Source: a virus. Taken from it: a stretch of DNA of 20,269 nt. Positions 13,424 through 18,817 of this stretch are shown piece after piece. Below the pieces are notes generated by a model that had not been told where the DNA came from, ran no database searches, and saw nothing but the letters and a program-made list of their open reading frames with translations. Each line of letters opens with the position of its first letter. The first letter of the stretch is position 1. Position numbers and translations under genes: made by a program. Location: positions 1 to 20,269 of the IMG/VR virus record IMGVR_UViG_3300045970_001353. One strand, 5' to 3'.

Positions 13424-13942
13424 ATGGCACTCACTGATAGACAAGAGAAGTTCGCAAGAGCGATTGCCGAGGGTAATACGCAGGCCGATGCGTACCGATC
13501 AGCCTACAGCGCCTCCAAGATGAAGGACGAGACCATCTGGAACAGCGCCTACAAGATCATGCAAAAAGGCGAGGTGGCGGCGAGGGTGAAGGCGATCAGG
13601 GATGACTTGGCCGCGCGAATCACCGAGAAGACCAGCATCGACAAGGCCTGGGTCATGGTCAAGCTCGTGAAGGTCGTTGAGATGGGCATGCAGGCAGAGA
13701 TTGTCAAAGACGATGACGGCAAAGTCCTTGGCGATGGTGAACCGCAGAACCTGAACGCCGCAAATAGAGCCCTGGAGCTGATCGGCAAAGAGTTCGGCAT
13801 GTTCATTGATCGCAAAGAAATCCGCACAGGCGCACTTGATGGCCTGGAGCACTCCCAATTGAAAGCCATCAATGATGCCATCGAAGCTCTATCAGAACCT
13901 GGCAGCTTTGACGCCACAAGCGCTCTCGGCACTCGGCATTGA
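13424..13942 (+). CDS. Terminase small subunit, 172 aa
   Basis: Residues 3-60 have the Terminase_2-type DNA-binding helix-turn-helix: LTDRQEKFARAIAEGNTQAD, AYRSAYSASKMKDETIWNSA, then IMQKGEVAARVKAIRD. The opening LTxxQEKF, the N-x-x-x-AYR-x-AY centre and the VAARV end are classical. The C-terminal half (~70-150) forms the oligomerisation/TerL-contact part with LNAANRALELIGKEFGMF. Small terminases recognise the packaging site and stimulate the large subunit. The ATG at 13424 has no convincing Shine-Dalgarno; a TTG at 13418 is equally poor, so initiation may be weak. The 3' end overlaps the large subunit gene by 71 nt. Confidence 0.85.
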   Translation: MALTDRQEKFARAIAEGNTQADAYRSAYSASKMKDETIWNSAYKIMQKGEVAARVKAIRDDLAARITEKTSIDKAWVMVKLVKVVEMGMQAEIVKDDDGKVLGDGEPQNLNAANRALELIGKEFGMFIDRKEIRTGALDGLEHSQLKAINDAIEALSEPGSFDATSALGTRH

Positions 13943-15344
13943 GGTCAGAGCAAAGCTCGCGGAGGTCAAGCTGTATGACTACCAGGCATACCCAAAGCAA
14001 GCGGACTTCCACGCGGCTGGAAAGACCGCACGTGAGCGTCTACTGATCGCTGGCAATCAGCTTGGCAAGACCTGGAGCATGGGGTTTGAGTCAGCCATGC
14101 ACCTGACCGGACGCTATCCTGACTGGTGGCAAGGCCGGGAATTCGTGAAGTCTGTGGTCGGTTGGGCGGCCGGTGTCACCAGTGAGGCCACGCGTGACAC
14201 CGTGCAGCGGATCATGTGCGGACGGATCAATGCCATTGGCACAGGCTCCATTCCAAAGAATGCGATTAAAGAAAAGTCGATGAAGCGCGGCGTTGCAGAT
14301 GCCATCGACACCATGGTGGTGAAGTTTGGTGGAGGCGGAGACGTGCAGGCCGGTGAAAGCCTGATCGGGTTCAAAAGCTACGACCAAGGCCGTGAGAAGT
14401 TCCAAGGCGAAACGTTGGACTTCTTCTGGGCAGACGAAGAGCCGCCAGAGGACATCTACATGGAAGGTATGACCCGCACCAATGCCACGGGCGGAATTGT
14501 CTGCATGACGTTCACACCGCTGCAGGGTATGTCCACGGTGGTGAAGCGCTTCTTGATCGATAAACCTTTTGGCACGCACGTCACGACGATGACCATCAAC
14601 GATGCCGAGCACTACACAGAAGAGCAGCGCAAAGCCATCATTGCCAGCTATCCAGCCCATGAGCGTGACGCTCGGACAAAAGGTGTCCCTTCCCTTGGCT
14701 CAGGCCGTATCTTTGCCATTGACGAGGAAACCATCAAGGTTCCCCAGTTCGAGATCCCGGCGCACTGGGTGCAGCTCGGCGGCTTGGACTTTGGATGGGG
14801 TCACCCGAGCGCCGCCAGCCGGATTGCTTGGGATCGTGACGAGGATGTGATCTACGTCACCGCCGTTCACCGGCAGCGGGAGCAAACGCCCCTGATGTTC
14901 GCAGGCAGCATCAGGCCTTGGGGTGACTGGCTGCCGTGGGCGTGGCCACATGATGGCCTGCAGCATGACAAGGGCTCTGGCGAGGCGCTGGCCAATCAGT
15001 ACAAAGCGCAGGGCCTGCTGACGCTCAAGGACAAGGCCACCCATCCACCCAAGCAAGGGGAAGACGAGGGCACAGGGGGCAATAGCGTTGAGGCTGGCAT
15101 CATGGAAATGCTGGACCGCATGCAGACTGGGCGATTCAAGGTTTTTTCACATTTGAACGACTGGTTTGAGGAGTTCCGCATGTACCACCGCAAGGATGGA
15201 AAGATCGTGAAATTGGATGATGACTTGATTTCTGCGACCCGGTACGCCTACATGATGCGGCGCTTTGCGGTGGTGAAGGGTGGGGCCAAAAAGAAGCAGT
15301 ACGACTACAGCCAGTCAGCTGCTCAGGGCGTGACGATCTATTAG
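13872..15344 (+). CDS. Terminase large subunit (packaging ATPase-nuclease), 490 aa
   Basis: Motor and nuclease that packages phage DNA. ATPase motifs: Walker A IAGNQLGKT (59-67), Walker B LDFFWADEEP (182-191) with catalytic Glu, and a motif III-like TFTPLQGM (213-220). Nuclease-type acidic residues: GGLDFGWGHPSA (303-314), WPHDG (358-362) and LDDDLISATRYAYMM (449-461). Length is normal for the family. Start assigned to ATG 13872 (with ATG 13875 adjacent); this implies a 71-nt overlap with TerS, and an in-frame TTG at 13908 is an alternative. The usual next gene, portal, is absent: a truncated Gp49-family fragment follows directly after the stop. Confidence 0.9.
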   Translation: MMPSKLYQNLAALTPQALSALGIEVRAKLAEVKLYDYQAYPKQADFHAAGKTARERLLIAGNQLGKTWSMGFESAMHLTGRYPDWWQGREFVKSVVGWAAGVTSEATRDTVQRIMCGRINAIGTGSIPKNAIKEKSMKRGVADAIDTMVVKFGGGGDVQAGESLIGFKSYDQGREKFQGETLDFFWADEEPPEDIYMEGMTRTNATGGIVCMTFTPLQGMSTVVKRFLIDKPFGTHVTTMTINDAEHYTEEQRKAIIASYPAHERDARTKGVPSLGSGRIFAIDEETIKVPQFEIPAHWVQLGGLDFGWGHPSAASRIAWDRDEDVIYVTAVHRQREQTPLMFAGSIRPWGDWLPWAWPHDGLQHDKGSGEALANQYKAQGLLTLKDKATHPPKQGEDEGTGGNSVEAGIMEMLDRMQTGRFKVFSHLNDWFEEFRMYHRKDGKIVKLDDDLISATRYAYMMRRFAVVKGGAKKKQYDYSQSAAQGVTIY

Positions 15345-15521
15345 ACGGCCACTCTGCGCAACGGCTTCATTGTCACCTGCGAGCCAGCCCGCGCTTCTCC
15401 TGAGAGCTTCGATGCTGAGATTGGCCGCAAGATTGCCCGAGCCAGCGCAGTGTTGAAGATTTGGCCGCTGATGGGGTATGCGCTGAGAGAGCGTCTGGCG
15501 GTGCATTGCGAGACTGATTGA
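15345..15521 (+). pseudogene. 5'-truncated Gp49-family phage protein fragment
   Basis: Immediately after the terminase TAG, and in the same frame, 58 codons read TATLRNGFIVTCEPARASPE, then FDAEIGRKIARASA, then KIWPLMGYALRERL. This matches the C-terminal signature of the phage Gp49 family (TLxNGFxVxGE-x-A-x-ASPENFDAEIGR-x-A...LWPLxGYxLRERL). The family's N-terminal part is missing and no start codon with a ribosome-binding site is available, so it is read as a remnant. Compared with family consensus the G in VxGE is replaced by C (VTCE). The abrupt joint with the terminase gene suggests deletion of intervening sequence. Confidence 0.72.
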
Positions 15522-15527
15522 GTCCGC

Positions 15528-16160
15528 TTAATGGTGCAGTTTTATCGGGTCGATAAGGTCAGGACCATCGATCCAGCCCATGCCGTCGCCGACTGGATTT
15601 GAGGATGCCAAGCCAAGCAGCAACTCATTCCTTTCGATGGCTCGTTTGCTCTCAAGTTTCTGCTTTGTTCTTTGGGCACGGATCTGCTGCTCCCAATGGT
15701 TGGCAAGCAAATAAGCATAAATTGCTCCAGCAACTGAAACACTTGTGCCAATCACCATCCAATGCCAGACCGGCCCAATCAACTGATTAGAAACTGTTGG
15801 AATCGATGACACCAAAGCCATCAGACCTGCAAAAGCAGCCCAATAGGATGATCGTGTGCGGTGTTCGCTCACCATTTCAGCAAGCTTTTGATACTCTTTT
15901 GATGACATCTGATCGGTGTCAAAAGCATCTGAAAGTCGATCACGCATTGCCCAAACAACGGTCGCACACATCATGCAGAATGGCGTAGCCATACCTGCCA
16001 CCCAAGACAGAACTTTAGCGCTGGTTACGAAATGCCACAGCAACTCACCACATCCACCGGAAAACAAAACCAGAACTGGCAATGTGATGACGCGCGGAAC
16101 TCCTAGCCAAGTCGTTAGCTGGCTGACAACTCGTCCGATGTAACTTTGCTTAGAAGCCAT
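15528..16160 (-). CDS. Four-transmembrane protein, candidate RexB-like effector, 210 aa
   Basis: Start ATG at 16160, with GAGGGA 8 nt upstream. Four hydrophobic segments are visible: ~21-45 (VITLPVLVLFSGGCGELLWH), ~48-70 (KVLSWVAGMATPFCMMCATV), ~107-127 (YWAAFAGLMALVSSIPTV) and ~130-153 (WMVIGTSVSVAGAIYAYLLA). A charged loop lies between segments 2 and 3, and a long charged tail follows segment 4 (HWEQQIRAQRTKQKLESKRA), probably cytoplasmic. It overlaps the end of the upstream 349-aa gene by 46 nt, so the two are coupled. A soluble protein plus a small four-helix membrane protein in a prophage accessory site recalls lambda RexA-RexB, where RexB depolarises the membrane; sequence homology to RexB is not evident, so this is a structural analogy. 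KwaA of the Kiwa system is another four-helix comparison. Confidence 0.75.
   Translation of the reverse strand: MASKQSYIGRVVSQLTTWLGVPRVITLPVLVLFSGGCGELLWHFVTSAKVLSWVAGMATPFCMMCATVVWAMRDRLSDAFDTDQMSSKEYQKLAEMVSEHRTRSSYWAAFAGLMALVSSIPTVSNQLIGPVWHWMVIGTSVSVAGAIYAYLLANHWEQQIRAQRTKQKLESKRAIERNELLLGLASSNPVGDGMGWIDGPDLIDPIKLHH
16115..16160 (-). other. 46-nt coding overlap coupling the two cassette genes
   Basis: The start of the membrane-protein gene lies inside the last 46 nt of the 349-aa gene, in another frame, with its ribosome-binding site (GAGGGA) also inside that gene. This is much longer than the 1-11 nt overlaps typical of the early array and implies fixed-ratio expression of the pair. 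Confidence 0.8.
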
Positions 16161-17164
16161 TGGCGCATTCCCTCAAAAACTTCTGTTGCACTTAATTGGC
16201 CATCATACGATGTAACCCTTACTATGCCATTCAGTTTCAAATCTGCCCCTCTGATCTGGCCTCCATCCTTTAGTTCAAGAACTGTTTCAACGTCCTCAGT
16301 ATTACGAAATGCTGCACCAAGTGTGTCCATGAGTTTTTGACCGTCTTCAGTGGTTTCCTTTTTATAGCGAAGAACCACGCTCATTTCAATATTAGACCCT
16401 GTCAATTGATCAAAATTTATCTTTGCTGCCTGACTTGGTGCCATGAGTTTCTTCAGTGCTTCAAGCACGCCCCAGTCTTCCTGTGTGGCTGAGGCAACTA
16501 CTGACAAACTATGTGATTTCATGGTGCTGACCGGGGACGCTTTTTCATTAGCTTCCGCTGGCGGTTGAAAACGTGCCATTGCCGACTGGGGGATCACTTC
16601 ACCGCCGAGGGAGATCGTACGCACACCGGAGCCGCTTGCCATTTTTTCCCTGACAGCTTTTGACGGGGTATCTACCAATTGAAACGTGTTGTCACCCGCA
16701 AGCACTTTGGCATCATGCAAAAACCACTGTAGATAGGCCTCCAACTGTGGCGCTTTGAGGGCCTGTGACTGTATCAAAACCAGATGGTCCTGAATGGCCC
16801 CGAAATACATCATCGACTCAAGAAACTCGCGGCGTTTTCCATCTTGGGTGTTAGGTGCTTTCAGTTTTTCGATCATGACGTCCAAAGCTTGCTCATCATC
16901 CACCAGGAACAATGGATCAGTGCCTGGCGTGTATGTCATCAGTGCACCAAAAACAAATCCTTTCGGCTCACACAGCGGTGCACCCATCACGTGATAAATC
17001 GGGTTGTCCACATCCGCCACATTGAGACGCCTTTGCCCAACGGTCGTACTTTTACTCAGCGCCTTTTCCAAGAGTGTCTTGAGTGACTCGCCGGGGACGC
17101 TGACATGGAAGTTGCACCGCTTGTAAATCACCGTCTTTTGAATGCGCTTTGCCTTGGTCGTCAT
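16115..17164 (-). CDS. Soluble protein, candidate RexA-like sensor, 349 aa
   Basis: Start ATG at 17164, with AGGAAGT 7 nt upstream. No signal peptide or membrane segment. By reading: an N-terminal domain (~1-150) with strands and helices (KTVIYKRCNFHVSV, GFVFGALMTYTPG, MMYFGAIQDHLVLIQSQALK, LEAYLQWFL); a linker (~190-215); and a C-terminal domain (~217-342) with SLSVVASATQED, a helix, IEMSVVLRYKKE, a helix, DVETVLELKDGG, LNGIVRVTSYDG and a last helix. The sensor-like N domain reporting 'F/Y-x-G-I-x-D' strands, and a C domain with L-x-x-x-x-IxMxVxLRYKKE resembling RexA's DIVIKPKFKRD strand, give a loose match to lambda RexA (279 aa). I would not assert homology without a profile search. Operon position directly before a four-helix membrane protein supports a two-part exclusion system. 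Confidence 0.75.
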   Translation of the reverse strand: MTTKAKRIQKTVIYKRCNFHVSVPGESLKTLLEKALSKSTTVGQRRLNVADVDNPIYHVMGAPLCEPKGFVFGALMTYTPGTDPLFLVDDEQALDVMIEKLKAPNTQDGKRREFLESMMYFGAIQDHLVLIQSQALKAPQLEAYLQWFLHDAKVLAGDNTFQLVDTPSKAVREKMASGSGVRTISLGGEVIPQSAMARFQPPAEANEKASPVSTMKSHSLSVVASATQEDWGVLEALKKLMAPSQAAKINFDQLTGSNIEMSVVLRYKKETTEDGQKLMDTLGAAFRNTEDVETVLELKDGGQIRGADLKLNGIVRVTSYDGQLSATEVFEGMRQWLLSKVTSDELSAS

Positions 17165-17195
17165 GCTGTTTACTTCCTAGTAAAAAAATCATTCC

Positions 17196-17393
17196 CTACT
17201 GCACCACCAGCTCCACTTCACGGGCCTCCACCCAATGCGTGCCAGCCCCGTAAATTGCCAGGCAAGAGGCCACAATGACTGAGAGCATTTTTCGGTTTGC
17301 TGGGGAATCTGGATGCCAACGGCCAGCTTGGACAGGCTCGCCCGTTTTGTTTGTTTTGCCGGTCACGTTCCATGTGACCCGAATCTCTGTCAT
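17196..17393 (-). CDS. Hypothetical 65-aa protein, first gene of the minus-strand cassette
   Basis: The frame is open up to 17435, but the ATG at 17393 has AAGG about 10 nt upstream and begins the compact part, so it is preferred. The sequence reads TEIRVTWNVTGKTNKTGEPV, then GRWHPDSPANRKMLSVIVAS, then GAGTHWVEAREVEL. It looks like a small alpha/beta unit: strand, loop with WHPDSPANR, helix, then a THWVEAR strand. Similar small phage proteins ending in GxHW-x-E-x-R are familiar to me, without known function. It lies 31 nt upstream of the 349-aa gene on the same strand, so the three probably share a transcript; whether it belongs functionally with the other two is unknown. Confidence 0.65.
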   Translation of the reverse strand: MTEIRVTWNVTGKTNKTGEPVQAGRWHPDSPANRKMLSVIVASCLAIYGAGTHWVEAREVELVVQ

Positions 17394-17774
17394 GTTTGAT
17401 ACGCCTTCTTGTGCGGCAAGATTTTCGGAGGACATTGGCGGCTCGTCTATCCCCCATTTGGGGGATTTAGGCGGTTTTGGGGGCTATTAGTGGGATGTTC
17501 CCGAGATGGTGGCACCAGGATCTCGCGGATGCTGCGATTAATGCCGTCGAGGGATTTAAGTCATGACAGTATTCACCCATCGCTTATCCAAACCCAAACC
17601 GCATGAAAATTCTGGCGGTTGAAAATCGGCGCTGCATTCACCCGAATGGGGGATTGACATTCCTGCTCACAGCGTCCAACATCAAGTCAACGCATTCGTC
17701 TTGGGTTCTAATTCAAAGCTTGCTGAGTGAGCAAGTACTGAGCGGGCCGCACATTGACCCGCAGCAAAGGGAGT
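17394..17774. promoter_or_regulatory. Divergent intergenic region between cassette and exported-protein genes
   Basis: This 381-nt stretch separates the minus-strand cassette from the plus-strand exported proteins and holds no convincing gene. Visible elements: an inverted repeat ATCCCCC-ATTT-GGGGGAT at 17449-17466; a TTGACA box at 17654-17659 with CAACAT (3 of 6 matches) 17 nt later, a weak sigma-70-type promoter for the + strand; and a short hairpin CTTGCT/AGCAAG at 17719-17735, upstream of the first exported gene. No clear promoter for the minus strand could be picked out. Confidence 0.5.
17449..17466. repeat. Perfect inverted repeat, possible operator
   Basis: ATCCCCC (17449-17455) and GGGGGAT (17460-17466) around ATTT: seven perfect pairs. 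It sits 56-73 nt before the start of the first minus-strand cassette gene, the place where an operator or leader hairpin would be expected. A related TGGGGGATTGACA occurs at 17647-17659, next to the -35-like box for the divergent genes, so GGGGGATT may be a shared site. Confidence 0.45.
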
Positions 17775-18080
17775 ATGAAAAAACTATTTTTGATTGTGGC
17801 AATTGTGTGTTCACAAGCGCATGCGCAGGTTGACCAGAAGGGAGTTTGGCAGTTCCCAGTGTCAGCCAGAACATACTGCCAAAACATTGAGCAGAACCTT
17901 GTCGCTGAATTCAAGAGACTCGTTGAGACGAACCGAAAGTGGATGGACAACACCACTCAAGAAGACAAACGCCAGTACCCTCAAATTACGGAAGTGATGA
18001 AGCAGTCCATAAAGGACTCCGAAGAGTCGTGGCATCGCATGGACTGCACAAATCTTTTGTACGGGTCTACGAAGAGATGA
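17775..18080 (+). CDS. Secreted/periplasmic protein, 101 aa
   Basis: Start ATG 17775, with AAAGGGAG 2-3 nt upstream (close spacing); a TTG at 17754 is in frame but would bury the signal peptide. The N-terminus MKKLFLIVAIVCSQAHAQ is a signal peptide with likely signal peptidase I cleavage after AHA. The mature part is polar and helical, with YCQNIEQNLVAEFKRLVETN and a later MDCTNLLYG; the two mature cysteines could form a disulfide. More AT-rich than the late phage genes. No family recognised. Likely expressed from the lysogen as an accessory (moron) gene together with the next two. Confidence 0.72.
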   Translation: MKKLFLIVAIVCSQAHAQVDQKGVWQFPVSARTYCQNIEQNLVAEFKRLVETNRKWMDNTTQEDKRQYPQITEVMKQSIKDSEESWHRMDCTNLLYGSTKR

Positions 18081-18133
18081 GCCGGTAGCCGGCCGGTTGA
18101 ATCATTGGAACTGATTAACGACAAAGGGAATTT

Positions 18134-18646
18134 ATGAAAAAACTGATTTTGATTGCGGCTATCGTACTAAGCGGTTGCGCAACCCAACAAAAGATTGATC
18201 CAGCATTTCAAGCACTAACAGAATGGACAAAAACTTCGTTGCCGCAAGCTGAATCTGGACAAATAACTTGGGAAACGAGATATACCAAAGGCTTTGAACT
18301 GGCAGCAGGAATTCAAAATACAACAGTCCGATCTGGGATTAGACAGGCGTACAGCGACATGATTCCCATCGCTAGGCGTTTCGATTCAAAGCAAATAACC
18401 AGCGGAGAATTTCAGGATATCAGACGATCTACGTCACTAAAGATCGAGGCCACATTGAATGCTGCGAATATGGAACAAGCTCGCGCTCAAGCCCAGTACA
18501 ACGCCGATATGCTACAAATTTTGCAGAACAATCAGGCTCAGCAGAATGCGATCTACCAGCAACAAATGCAGCAAATCCAAAACAATAAGACAACCAACTG
18601 CACCAGCAATATTTACGGAAACACGGTGCAGACAAGCTGTAGGTAA
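18134..18646 (+). CDS. Predicted lipoprotein, 170 aa, with Gln/Asn-rich coiled tail
   Basis: The signal MKKLILIAAIVLSGC has a good lipobox (LSGC, Cys15), indicating lipidation after export. The mature protein begins ATQQKIDPAFQALTEW, a largely helical stretch, and has a long Gln/Asn/Ala-rich segment (~115-155, for example AQAQYNADMLQILQNNQAQQ) likely to form a coiled coil. It ends NCTSNIYGNTVQTSC, a short beta/cysteine motif. The leader is very similar to that of the preceding gene, suggesting duplication of export signals or a common source. RBS AAAGGG 7 nt before the ATG. Function unknown; a surface or envelope alteration in lysogens is a reasonable guess only. Confidence 0.75.
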   Translation: MKKLILIAAIVLSGCATQQKIDPAFQALTEWTKTSLPQAESGQITWETRYTKGFELAAGIQNTTVRSGIRQAYSDMIPIARRFDSKQITSGEFQDIRRSTSLKIEATLNAANMEQARAQAQYNADMLQILQNNQAQQNAIYQQQMQQIQNNKTTNCTSNIYGNTVQTSCR

Positions 18647-18649
18647 AAA

Positions 18650-18790
18650 TTGAAATTAGCTATTCTTTTAATAGCCCTCTGCGCACAATCCACATGGGCT
18701 AGCGCTAACTACCATCGAAGCAAAGCAGCCCTCCGGAGCTTCGTCAACCAGCAGGCCTGCCCATCCACCGGTGAGCACCGCCTACCCTGA
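18650..18790 (+). pseudogene. Truncated secreted HNH-type protein (46 aa remnant)
   Basis: From TTG 18650 the frame reads a hydrophobic leader (MKLAILLIALCAQSTWASA) and then NYHRSKAALRSFVNQQACPS, TGEHRLP, stop. The HRS...F...xxxCPxTG start is what I know from small exported HNH-nuclease-like proteins of beta- and gammaproteobacteria and their prophages. There the chain continues with CPGY-x-x-DHI-x-PL-x-x-GG...N-x-Q, the catalytic part. Here that core is missing: the sequence leaves the expected frame/sequence right after 'RLP' and ends at TGA. The start codon is weak (TTG, AGGT upstream). Probably a remnant made by deletion next to the integrase. Confidence 0.55.
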
Positions 18791-18817
18791 TGAGAGTAAA
18801 CGTCAGCTTCCCCGACA

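Noticed and set aside
12025-14660. Minus-strand open frames antisense to the large ejection protein and terminase
   Set aside because: Typical shadows of high-GC coding strands; the plus-strand products carry clear family motifs.
15528-17164. Assigning the cassette outright to Kiwa (KwaA/KwaB) or to RexAB
   Set aside because: Gene order is opposite to Kiwa, and similarity to RexA/RexB is architectural and too loose by eye to claim homology.
17603-17833. A 76-codon ORF in the divergent intergenic region
   Set aside because: No ribosome-binding site or recognisable protein pattern, and it overlaps the secreted-protein gene in another frame.
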